Positions 36,688 through 44,713 of a stretch of DNA of 64,000 nucleotides are shown in pieces. Each line of letters starts with the position of its first letter. Within the stretch, counting starts at the first letter, position 1. The position numbers and the translations under genes were made by a program. The notes under the pieces were generated by a model, which was not told the DNA's origin, ran no database searches, and saw only the letters and a list, made by a program, of their open reading frames with translations. This DNA comes from an uncultured Flavobacteriaceae bacterium (GTDB lineage: Bacteria > Bacteroidota > Bacteroidia > Flavobacteriales > Flavobacteriaceae): NCBI GenBank assembly GCA_905381055.1, contig CAJPUR010000003.1, positions 62,001 to 126,000 on the forward strand, given 5' to 3'.

Positions 36688-39537
36688 ATGATAAACTCCT
36701 TCCTAAAATCACATCTTGGAAATATAAATCAAGATGATATTAATTTCATGTTAGATAAAATTGGGGTTGAAAGTTTAGAGGAATTATTAAATCAAACTAT
36801 TCCTAATGATATCTTTTTAGATCATAAATTAAACTTACCTCAAGGTATTAATGAAAATGAATATCTTAAAAACTTAGAAAAAATTTCTGAAAAAAATATT
36901 TTGTTTCAAAATTATATTGGACTAGGTTACAATAAATCTATTACTCCAAGTGTAATAAAAAGAAATATTTTAGAAAACCCTGGATGGTATACTGCATATA
37001 CCCCATATCAAGCTGAAATTGCTCAAGGTAGGCTTGAAGCCTTATTTAATTTTCAAACTGTAATAACAGATCTTACTGGGATGAAAATTGCAAATGCCTC
37101 TTTATTAGACGAAAGTACAGCTGCCGCAGAAGGTATGAGTTTACTTTTTAACATTAGATCAAGCGAGCAAAAAAAGAAAAATATATCTAAATTTTTTATT
37201 TCTAATAAAGTTTTACCTCAAACTATTGACCTTTTAAAAACAAGAGCTGAACCAATTGGAATAAATATAATTGTTGATTCTGAAAATGACTTTATTTATA
37301 CCGATGAATTTTTTGGAGCTTTATTTCAATATCCTGGTAAACATGGAGAAATAATTAATCTACCTCAACATATTGAAAAGGCAGTAGCGCTTAACATTAA
37401 AACAATTGTAGCTGCAGACCTATTAAGTTTAACTTTACTTGAAGCTCCAGGTAAATTTGGAGTTGATATAGTTGTAGGCACATCTCAAAGATTTGGTATT
37501 CCTCTTGGATATGGAGGACCTCATGCTGCATTTTTTGCTACTAAGGAAGAGTACAAAAGATATATACCCGGAAGAATAATTGGTCAAACTATTGATATGG
37601 ACAATAATCCAGCTTTCAGGATGGCTCTTCAAACTAGAGAACAGCACATAAAAAGAGATAGAGCAACATCAAATATTTGTACAGCACAAGTTTTATTAGC
37701 TGTAATGGCAGGTATGTACGCTGTTTTTCATGGTCCTAAAGGGTTAAAAAATATTGCTCAAGAAATCCATGATAAAGCAAAAAAATTAGATTCAATTTTA
37801 ACCAACCTTGGAATTGATCAGTTAAATGAAAGTTTTTTTGATACTTTAAAAATCTCAGTTCCTTCTGAAGAAATAAGAGAAATTGCAGAAAAAAACTTAA
37901 TTAATTTTTTATACATAAATGATTCAACCATTTCAATTTCCTTAAATGAAGGCGTTGATAAAAAAGAACTTAATAAAATCATTAATGTTTTTGAAGTTTT
38001 TATGAAGAAAAAAGTAAATAAAGATTCTCAAATTTCTAATTCTTCTAGACTACCTGAAAATCAATCAAGAAAATCTGATTTTTTAACTAATAAAACATTC
38101 AATTCATATCATTCAGAAACAACTCTAATGAGATATATTAAATCTCTAGAACAAAAAGACCTTTCCCTAACTCATTCAATGATTCCATTAGGTTCTTGTA
38201 CTATGAAATTAAATTCAGCCAGTGAAATGCTTCCAATAAGCTCATCAAAATGGTCTGATATTCATCCTTTTGTCCCTCTTAACCAGGTCAAAGGTTACAC
38301 ACAAATACTAAATGAACTTTCAAATCAATTAAATATTATTACTGGATTTTCAGCTACTTCTTTACAGCCAAACTCTGGTGCTCAAGGGGAATATGCTGGC
38401 CTAATGATAATTAGGGCTTATCATGAATCAAATAATGATTTGAATAGAAAAGTATGTTTGATCCCTGCATCTGCTCATGGAACTAATCCTGCATCTGCAG
38501 TAATGGCAGGCATGAATGTTGTAGTTATAAAAACTGATGAAAATGGTAATATAGATTGGGAAGATTTAAAATTAAAAACTAAAAAGTATAAAGATCAACT
38601 CTCTGCATTAATGATTACTTATCCATCTACTCATGGCGTTTTCGAATCTAACATCAAAGAAATCACTGATTTAATTCATAAAAATGGTGGACAAGTATAC
38701 ATGGATGGAGCTAACATGAATGCTCAAGTGGGTATAACAAGTCCAGCAAAAATAGGAGCTGATGTTTGTCATTTAAATTTACATAAAACTTTTGCAATCC
38801 CACACGGAGGCGGTGGACCTGGGGTTGGCCCAGTTTGTGTAGCTAAACATTTATCTAAATTCTTACCCTCAAATCCAGTAATTAAAACTGGAGGTGAGAA
38901 AGGCATTAGAGCTATTTCAGCTGCACCATGGGGATCTGCACTAGCCTGTATTATTTCATATGGCTACATAAAAATGCTTGGTAGTGATGGGTTAAGAAAA
39001 TCTACTGAAATTGCAATTTTAAATGCTAATTATATTAAGTCAAGACTGGAAGGCGCGTATCCAATATTATACTTAGGTGAAAATGGTAGAACTGCGCATG
39101 AATTAATTATTGATTTAAGGCCATTTAAAAAATATGGAATTGAAGTTGTTGATGTAGCTAAAAGGCTTATGGACTATGGATTTCATGCACCCACTGTATC
39201 TTTTCCTGTTTCTGGAACAATGATGATAGAACCTACTGAAAGTGAAAACATAAAAGAAATAGACCGTTTTTGTGATGCCCTAATTTCCATAAGACTTGAA
39301 GTTGAATCATGTAATAAACATGATGAAAAAAGCATTCTTAAAAATGCTCCACACACACTAATGATGGCCACTGATGACAACTGGAAATATGATTACAGCA
39401 GATTAAAAGCAATTTATCCTCTAGAATATGTTAAAGAAAATAAATTTTGGCCAAGTGTTAGAAGAGTAGATGAAGCGTTTGGAGATCGTAATTTAGTTTG
39501 TAGCTGTGCACCGGTAAAAGAATTCATAAAAGTCTAG
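36688..39537 (+). CDS. gcvP: glycine dehydrogenase (decarboxylating), full-length P-protein
   Basis: PLP-dependent P-protein of the glycine cleavage system, decarboxylating glycine and passing aminomethyl to lipoylated GcvH. The fused form (949 residues) carries both halves: NIGLGY-type start FQNYIGLGYN and YTAYTPYQAEIAQGRLEALFNFQTVI in the N-half, and SMIPLGSCTMKLN, AHGTNPASAVMAG and the PLP-lysine block HLNLHKTFAIPHGGGGPG (Lys near residue 700) in the C-half. gcvT and gcvH are not in this window, which is common since these genes are scattered in Flavobacteriia. It is a single-gene unit with its own promoter. Confidence 0.97.
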   Translation: MINSFLKSHLGNINQDDINFMLDKIGVESLEELLNQTIPNDIFLDHKLNLPQGINENEYLKNLEKISEKNILFQNYIGLGYNKSITPSVIKRNILENPGWYTAYTPYQAEIAQGRLEALFNFQTVITDLTGMKIANASLLDESTAAAEGMSLLFNIRSSEQKKKNISKFFISNKVLPQTIDLLKTRAEPIGINIIVDSENDFIYTDEFFGALFQYPGKHGEIINLPQHIEKAVALNIKTIVAADLLSLTLLEAPGKFGVDIVVGTSQRFGIPLGYGGPHAAFFATKEEYKRYIPGRIIGQTIDMDNNPAFRMALQTREQHIKRDRATSNICTAQVLLAVMAGMYAVFHGPKGLKNIAQEIHDKAKKLDSILTNLGIDQLNESFFDTLKISVPSEEIREIAEKNLINFLYINDSTISISLNEGVDKKELNKIINVFEVFMKKKVNKDSQISNSSRLPENQSRKSDFLTNKTFNSYHSETTLMRYIKSLEQKDLSLTHSMIPLGSCTMKLNSASEMLPISSSKWSDIHPFVPLNQVKGYTQILNELSNQLNIITGFSATSLQPNSGAQGEYAGLMIIRAYHESNNDLNRKVCLIPASAHGTNPASAVMAGMNVVVIKTDENGNIDWEDLKLKTKKYKDQLSALMITYPSTHGVFESNIKEITDLIHKNGGQVYMDGANMNAQVGITSPAKIGADVCHLNLHKTFAIPHGGGGPGVGPVCVAKHLSKFLPSNPVIKTGGEKGIRAISAAPWGSALACIISYGYIKMLGSDGLRKSTEIAILNANYIKSRLEGAYPILYLGENGRTAHELIIDLRPFKKYGIEVVDVAKRLMDYGFHAPTVSFPVSGTMMIEPTESENIKEIDRFCDALISIRLEVESCNKHDEKSILKNAPHTLMMATDDNWKYDYSRLKAIYPLEYVKENKFWPSVRRVDEAFGDRNLVCSCAPVKEFIKV

Positions 39538-39669
39538 TTATAAGTAATTTGTCATATTAATATTTTTTTTTTGTAAAAAAATTTTAAAATTGAATATCGT
39601 ACACACTATTTTATTTCCTGTAAATTTACCTTATAAAAAATTACTTTTATTTTTTAAATATATTTAGTT

Positions 39670-40725
39670 ATGGGTTTTTTAATTACCGGAACTGGAAGTT
39701 ATATACCAAATAATATAAAAAAAAATAAAGATTTCGTCAACAGCTCATTTCATAATGAAGATGGATCAAAGATAATTACTCCCAATATTGAAACAATCAA
39801 TAAATTTGAATCAATAACAGGTATTAAAGAAAGAAGATATGTTTCTAAAGATTTGAATACCTCTGAAATTGCTTATTTTGCGTCTGTTGAGGCTATTAAA
39901 GCCTCTAAAATAGATCCTGAAACAATCGACTACATAATTTTTGCTCACAATTTTGGAGATGTTTTAGAAGGCATAAATCAGTATGAAGCCATGCCAAGCC
40001 TTGCTGCTAAAGTCAAATCAAAGTTAAAAATAAAAAATCCTAAATGTGTTTGTTATGATATAATTTTTGGTTGTCCTGGATGGGTTGAAGGATTAATTCA
40101 AGCTAAGGCGTTTTTAGAATCTGGTATGGCCAAAAAATGCTTAGTTATAGGTGCTGAAACTTTATCAAGAGTTTTGGATCATCATGACAGGGATGCAATG
40201 ATTTTTTCAGATGGAGCTGGAGCAACTATAATTGAAAAAAAAGAAAAAAAAGGAGGTATATTATCTCATAATAGTGCCACTTTTACTTCCAACGGAGAGG
40301 CTGAAATGCTTTTTATTGGAAATTCATATAATAAAAATATTAAAAATAGATTTATTAAAATGAAAGGAAGAAAAGTTTATGAATTTGCACTTAATAACGT
40401 TCCAAGTGCTATGAAAGAATGCCTGGATAATGCAAATATAGAAATAGGGAAGCTAAAAAAAATTTTCATACATCAAGCAAACAAGAAAATGGATGATGCT
40501 ATAATTAAAAGGTTCTATCGTTTATTTAAACATAAAGTCCCTGAATCAGTCATGCCAATGAATATTGAATTTCATGGAAATAATTCTGTAGCTACAATTC
40601 CAACTCTATATGATCAAGTCATAAGAAAAGAAAAAAAAGATCACTACATTAAAGAAGGAGACATAATCCTTTTTGCTTCAGTTGGTGCTGGAATGAATAT
40701 AAATTCAATTGTATATCAAGTATAA
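39670..40725 (+). CDS. 3-oxoacyl-ACP synthase III-like (KAS III family) protein
   Basis: Thiolase-fold condensing enzyme of 351 residues with a Cys-His-Asn triad: Cys135 in FGCPGW, His268 in IFIHQANKK and Asn304 in HGNNSVATIPTLYD. This is the FabH arrangement, using acyl-CoA plus malonyl-ACP. It differs from canonical FabH (about 320 residues) in a longer N-terminal region (HNEDGSKIITPNIETINKFE). In Bacteroidota such paralogues accompany a separate true FabH, so the exact acyl chain or branched-lipid role is open. The 67 bases between it and mlaE hold a -7 box. Confidence 0.87.
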   Translation: MGFLITGTGSYIPNNIKKNKDFVNSSFHNEDGSKIITPNIETINKFESITGIKERRYVSKDLNTSEIAYFASVEAIKASKIDPETIDYIIFAHNFGDVLEGINQYEAMPSLAAKVKSKLKIKNPKCVCYDIIFGCPGWVEGLIQAKAFLESGMAKKCLVIGAETLSRVLDHHDRDAMIFSDGAGATIIEKKEKKGGILSHNSATFTSNGEAEMLFIGNSYNKNIKNRFIKMKGRKVYEFALNNVPSAMKECLDNANIEIGKLKKIFIHQANKKMDDAIIKRFYRLFKHKVPESVMPMNIEFHGNNSVATIPTLYDQVIRKEKKDHYIKEGDIILFASVGAGMNINSIVYQV

Positions 40726-40780
40726 TTGATAAAAAATATTCGATTGATCACTTAGTTTTTAAATTTAAAAAGGTTTAGCT

Positions 40781-40788
40781 TAACTTTG
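40781..40788 (+). promoter_or_regulatory. -7 box directly before mlaE (leaderless candidate)
   Basis: TAACTTTG is a perfect TAnnTTTG match ending only 4 bases before the mlaE ATG at 40793. Transcription would start at about the A of the ATG, giving a leaderless mRNA, unless the real start is a downstream Met (40829). Confidence 0.5.
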
Positions 40789-40792
40789 TAAA

Positions 40793-41530
40793 ATGAAATT
40801 ACTTTTTCATTTTGGCAGATATTTTTTAATGATCCAAAAAACTTTTAAAAAATTTACAAAATGGACTATGTTAAAAGAATTAATTTTTAGAGAAATTGAT
40901 GATTTAATTATTAGATCAATAGGCATAATCTCATTTCTGTCTTTTTTTGTTGGTGGGGTAGTAGCAATCCAAACTGCAATCAATATTGATAACCCCCTTC
41001 TGCCCTCATATCTTATAGGTTTTACAACCCGTCAGTCAATTATTTTAGAATTTGCTCCAACTTTTATATCTGTAATTATGGCTGGTAAAGTTGGCTCATT
41101 TATTACCTCAAGTATTGGAACTATGAAAGTAACTGAACAAATTGATGCCTTAAAAGTTATGGGAGTTAACACATACAATTACTTAATTTTCCCTAAAATT
41201 ATTGCCCTTACTTTATTCCCTTTTTTAATAACAATTGCAATGTTTTTGGGAATTTTTGGTGGATATGTTGCATGTGTTTCTGGAGGTTTTTCAAGCCATG
41301 CTGACTTTGTTGAAGGCCTACAACTAGATTTTATTCCATTTCATGTAACATATGCATTTATTAAATCATTTATTTTTGCATTAATTCTAGCCACTGTACC
41401 TTCTTATCATGGCTACTTCATGGAAGGAGGTGCACTTGGTGTTGGTAAAGCAAGTACAACTTCTTTTATTTGGACAAGTGTTTCTATTATAATTGCTAAT
41501 TCATTAATAACTAATATTTTATTGACCTGA
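40793..41530 (+). CDS. mlaE: MlaE/TTG-type ABC transporter permease
   Basis: Integral membrane subunit of the Mla/MCE phospholipid transport ABC system, moving lipids between inner and outer membrane. About five to six membrane segments are present. FVGGVVAIQTAINI, RQSIILEFAPTFISVIMAGKVGSFITSSIGTMKVTEQIDALKVMGVN and VPSYHGYFMEGGALGVGKASTTSF are strongly diagnostic of the family. Length 245 residues. It is followed by the ATPase gene with 2 bases between. The MCE substrate-binding protein (MlaD) is not adjacent. Confidence 0.95.
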   Translation: MKLLFHFGRYFLMIQKTFKKFTKWTMLKELIFREIDDLIIRSIGIISFLSFFVGGVVAIQTAINIDNPLLPSYLIGFTTRQSIILEFAPTFISVIMAGKVGSFITSSIGTMKVTEQIDALKVMGVNTYNYLIFPKIIALTLFPFLITIAMFLGIFGGYVACVSGGFSSHADFVEGLQLDFIPFHVTYAFIKSFIFALILATVPSYHGYFMEGGALGVGKASTTSFIWTSVSIIIANSLITNILLT

Positions 41531-41532
41531 TA

Positions 41533-42294
41533 ATGATAAAAATTGATGGCTTAAAAAAAATGTTTAATAATTCTATCGTTTTAAATGATATCGATACAGC
41601 TTTTGAAAAAGGAAAAACAAATCTTATTATTGGCCAAAGTGGATCTGGTAAAACAGTACTTTTAAAATGTATCTTAGGACTTTTCGAAATAGAAAAAGGT
41701 AAAATCATTTTTGACAATAAAATACTTGCTTCAATGAGTAGTATAGAAAGATCAAAATTAAGACAAGATATGGGAATGGTTTTTCAGGGAAGTGCATTAT
41801 TTGATTCAATGAATGTAATAGAAAATGTAATGTTTCCGATGAAAATGTTTACTGATAAATCAAATGACGAAATTAATGAAAGAGCAAATATTGCAATTAA
41901 TAGAGTTAATTTAGTTAATTCAAATTCCAAGTTCCCAAGTGAATTATCAGGCGGGATGAAAAAAAGAGTTGCAATAGCAAGAGCAATTGTAATGAATCCA
42001 AAATATTTATTTTGTGATGAACCAAATTCTGGTTTGGATCCTAAAACTTCAATTTTAATTGATAACCTTATTAATGAAATTACTAAAGAATTTAATATTA
42101 CAACTGTAATAAATAGTCATGATATGAACTCTGTAATGGAAATTGGAGAAAAAATTATTTTTTTAGAGGATGGTATAAAAAAATGGGAAGGAACAAATAA
42201 AGACATTTTTAACACTGAAAACGAGTCAGTAACTAAATTTGTTTATTCTTCTGAACTATTTAAAAAAGTTAGAAAGGTTTATTTAAAAAAATAA
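41533..42294 (+). CDS. mlaF: MlaF-type ABC transporter ATP-binding protein
   Basis: Cytoplasmic ATPase partner of MlaE. Walker A GQSGSGKT is at residues 34-41, the ABC signature is LSGGMKKRVAIARA, Walker B is YLFCDEPNSGLDP, and the switch His is in NSHDMNSV. The LSGGMKKR form and GLDP are typical of MCE-linked ATPases. Length 253 residues. The gene ends 5 bases from the convergent mannose-1-phosphate guanylyltransferase gene, again with no room for a terminator. Confidence 0.95.
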   Translation: MIKIDGLKKMFNNSIVLNDIDTAFEKGKTNLIIGQSGSGKTVLLKCILGLFEIEKGKIIFDNKILASMSSIERSKLRQDMGMVFQGSALFDSMNVIENVMFPMKMFTDKSNDEINERANIAINRVNLVNSNSKFPSELSGGMKKRVAIARAIVMNPKYLFCDEPNSGLDPKTSILIDNLINEITKEFNITTVINSHDMNSVMEIGEKIIFLEDGIKKWEGTNKDIFNTENESVTKFVYSSELFKKVRKVYLKK

Positions 42295-42299
42295 TTTTT

Positions 42300-43382
42300 T
42301 TAAATTTTATCTATAAATTTTTTATTTACATTTTTAACAATATTTTTTAATTTTTGATCATCCCCTTTTGGATAAATTAAAAGCACGTCTTTATCCAAAA
42401 CAACAATAAAGTCTTTCAATCCTTTAATTACAACTAATTTTTCTGATTTACTATACACAAGACTCCCACTCACATCTTCCATGTAAATATTTTTTTTTAA
42501 AGTAAAATTTGAGTTTTCATCTTTTTTACTCTTATCAAGAAGTGATGTCCAGGTTCCCAAGTCACTCCAGTCAAAATCTGCTATAATTGAGTAACAGTTT
42601 TTAGTTTTTTCCATAATTGCAAAATCAATTGAAATTTCGTCTAACAAAGAATAATTTTGGTTAATGAAATTTTTCTCATCTATGGTATTAAAAAAATCAT
42701 AACCATTGTTTAAAATTTTAAACATTTTAGGTTGAAATCTCTCAAATTCTGACAAAATATCAAAGTTTTTCCAAACGAAAATCCCAGAGTTCCAAAGAAA
42801 GTTTTTAGATTTTAAATATTTTTTTGCATTTAATAAATCTGGCTTCTCAATAAACTTATCAACTAATAAAATTTTATTATTACTATTTTTAGTGTCTAAG
42901 CATTTTAAATATCCATAACCTGTATCAGGTCTGTTTGGACGGATACCAAAAGTAACAAGGGATGGTTTAATACTAATTAGATCAAATGCTAATTCAATAT
43001 TTTTAATAAATGATTTTTCATCCTCTATCCAATGATCACTTGGTGCAACAATTACAACTGCTTCAGGATTAATTTTTTTTATTTTTAGCGAGGCATATAA
43101 AATACAAGGAGCTGTATTTTTCATTTCAGGCTCCAAAACTATTTGGGATTGATCAATATTTTTTATTTGCTCTTTGACTAGTTTTTCATATTGAAGATTA
43201 GTTAAAATAAATATGTTCTTTTCAGGGATTATTTTTTTTAAACGGTTAAAAGTTAATTGAATTAAAGTATATCCAGATCCCATAAAATCTTGAAACTGTT
43301 TTGGTTTATTGATTCTACTATATGGCCAAAACCTTGAGCCAACACCTCCAGCCATTATTATGGCAAAATTATTATAATTCAT
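42300..43382 (-). CDS. manC: mannose-1-phosphate guanylyltransferase
   Basis: Nucleotidyltransferase forming GDP-mannose from mannose-1-phosphate and GTP. AGGVGSRFWP (residues 11-20) with INKPKQF is the pyrophosphorylase signature. VAPSDHWIED is the GTP/metal site, FIEKP and NSGIFVW the sugar-binding blocks, and SDLGTWTSL follows. Length 360 residues, the monofunctional form without the C-terminal isomerase. GDP-mannose feeds surface polysaccharide and glycoprotein sugars. It overlaps the SprT-like gene by 4 bases. Confidence 0.95.
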   Translation of the reverse strand: MNYNNFAIIMAGGVGSRFWPYSRINKPKQFQDFMGSGYTLIQLTFNRLKKIIPEKNIFILTNLQYEKLVKEQIKNIDQSQIVLEPEMKNTAPCILYASLKIKKINPEAVVIVAPSDHWIEDEKSFIKNIELAFDLISIKPSLVTFGIRPNRPDTGYGYLKCLDTKNSNNKILLVDKFIEKPDLLNAKKYLKSKNFLWNSGIFVWKNFDILSEFERFQPKMFKILNNGYDFFNTIDEKNFINQNYSLLDEISIDFAIMEKTKNCYSIIADFDWSDLGTWTSLLDKSKKDENSNFTLKKNIYMEDVSGSLVYSKSEKLVVIKGLKDFIVVLDKDVLLIYPKGDDQKLKNIVKNVNKKFIDKI

Positions 43383-43975
43383 ATTTTATTTAAAGCTTTA
43401 ACTTGTGCATGAGGACTGAATAAAAAAGTTTTTCCAGAACTTTGTTCAATACACTCAAATCTTTTGATAATTTTTTTAATTTTTTTAAAAACTCTTCCAT
43501 TATCTAAAATAAAAAAAGTATTGTCAACCAACTCGTAAATAAAAACTTTATCCTTCACTATATCAAATTTTTTTAATGCAATGGAAAGATAAAAATCAGA
43601 ATCAGTACTTGCTTTGGGATTTTTTATGTAATCTTTCAATTTTTGCAATACCTGAATTGGAAAAATATCTTTTTTTAATAAGGGTTCCATTAATTTCTTA
43701 AAAGAATCTTTCCACTGAATACCATGAGGTTTAATTCTAAAACTATTTTCTTTATATGCTACAAAATGTGCTAATTCATGTATTAATGTAATTAAAAATC
43801 TATATTTATTTTGACTTTCATTAATTGTAATTAAAAAGGATCCATATTTATTTATCCTAAAATCCCCATGTTTAGATTTTCTTCTTTTAACAACCTTAAT
43901 TTTGATTTTATAAATCATTAAATAATCTTGGAGAATTTTAATTGAATTATAAGGAAGATACTTTTTCAATAGCAT
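43379..43975 (-). CDS. SprT-like zinc metalloprotease-fold protein
   Basis: A 198-residue protein with the HELAH zinc motif (TLIHELAHFVAYKE, near residue 87) and the downstream PHGIQWKDSFKKLM segment typical of the SprT-like domain. Bacterial SprT-family roles are mostly unproven; the eukaryotic relative SPRTN degrades DNA-protein crosslinks. The C-terminal half lacks the usual Cys-rich zinc ribbon and instead looks like a beta-rich domain (FFILDNGRVFKKIKK). It is co-transcribed with the SDR upstream (12 bases) and manC downstream. Confidence 0.85.
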   Translation of the reverse strand: MLLKKYLPYNSIKILQDYLMIYKIKIKVVKRRKSKHGDFRINKYGSFLITINESQNKYRFLITLIHELAHFVAYKENSFRIKPHGIQWKDSFKKLMEPLLKKDIFPIQVLQKLKDYIKNPKASTDSDFYLSIALKKFDIVKDKVFIYELVDNTFFILDNGRVFKKIKKIIKRFECIEQSSGKTFLFSPHAQVKALNKI

Positions 43976-43987
43976 ATATCGATAAAA

Positions 43988-44662
43988 TTAAGGATTACTT
44001 GATGAAATAGGTAAAATTTTACCATTATAAAATTTATGCCCATTCAATGCAAAATTTAAAAGATACTCAGCAAATTCTTTTGAAGATACTGGAGCTTTAT
44101 AACCAGGAAATGCAAGTTCTAACATTTCAGTTTGTACTGCCCCTAAAGCTAAAACATTAAATGATGGACCAGTATTTTTATATTCCTCTGACAAAAGTTC
44201 AGTAAGAGTTATTACGGCGCCTTTACTACTGCTATATGCAGATAGGCCAGAGAATTTTGAACTCCCTTGAACTCCACCCATACTTGAAATATTTATAACA
44301 TGACCATCATTATTAATAAAAGGCAAAATCAATCTTGTTATTTCAGCTAATCCAAAAACATTAACCTCATATATTTTCTTAAATTTTTCAATAGAAGATT
44401 CAGCAAAAGGTAAATTCAGCAATACTCCAGCATTATTGATCAAGATATCAATTTTTGAAAATTTACTTTTAATTGTATCAGTAATTCTTTTTAATGATTC
44501 CGCTTCAGTTATATCAATTGAATAGGAATATAAATTCTTAATACCCTTGATTTCATTAATGTTTCTGGACAAGCCAATAACTTTGTATCCTTTTCTTGCA
44601 GCTAGAATCGCAGTAGCTCTTCCTATACCTTTTCCAGCTCCAGTTATTACAATAGTTTTCAT
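43988..44662 (-). CDS. short-chain dehydrogenase/reductase
   Basis: Classical SDR of 224 residues. The cofactor loop TGAGKGIG is at residues 7-14, NNAG is in ILINNAGVLL, the catalytic Ser is in INISSMGG, and the YxxxK motif reads YSSSK. A C-terminal PVSSKEFAEYLLNFALNGHKFYNGKILPI follows. The Arg/Lys near position 34 (SRNINE) suggests NADP(H) preference, as inference only. The substrate is unknown. It heads a three-gene unit with sprT-like and manC and has a -7 box upstream. Confidence 0.9.
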   Translation of the reverse strand: MKTIVITGAGKGIGRATAILAARKGYKVIGLSRNINEIKGIKNLYSYSIDITEAESLKRITDTIKSKFSKIDILINNAGVLLNLPFAESSIEKFKKIYEVNVFGLAEITRLILPFINNDGHVINISSMGGVQGSSKFSGLSAYSSSKGAVITLTELLSEEYKNTGPSFNVLALGAVQTEMLELAFPGYKAPVSSKEFAEYLLNFALNGHKFYNGKILPISSSNP

Positions 44663-44677
44663 AATACTCTACTTAAT

Positions 44678-44685
44678 CAAATATA
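44678..44685 (-). promoter_or_regulatory. -7 box upstream of the SDR gene
   Basis: The minus strand reads TATATTTG (TAnnTTTG), 15 bases before the SDR ATG at 44662 and after the pdhC stop. It separates the SDR-SprT-manC unit from the pdh unit. Confidence 0.5.
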
Positions 44686-44713
44686 GTTATTAATTAAATT
44701 AACCTAAAAAGAA

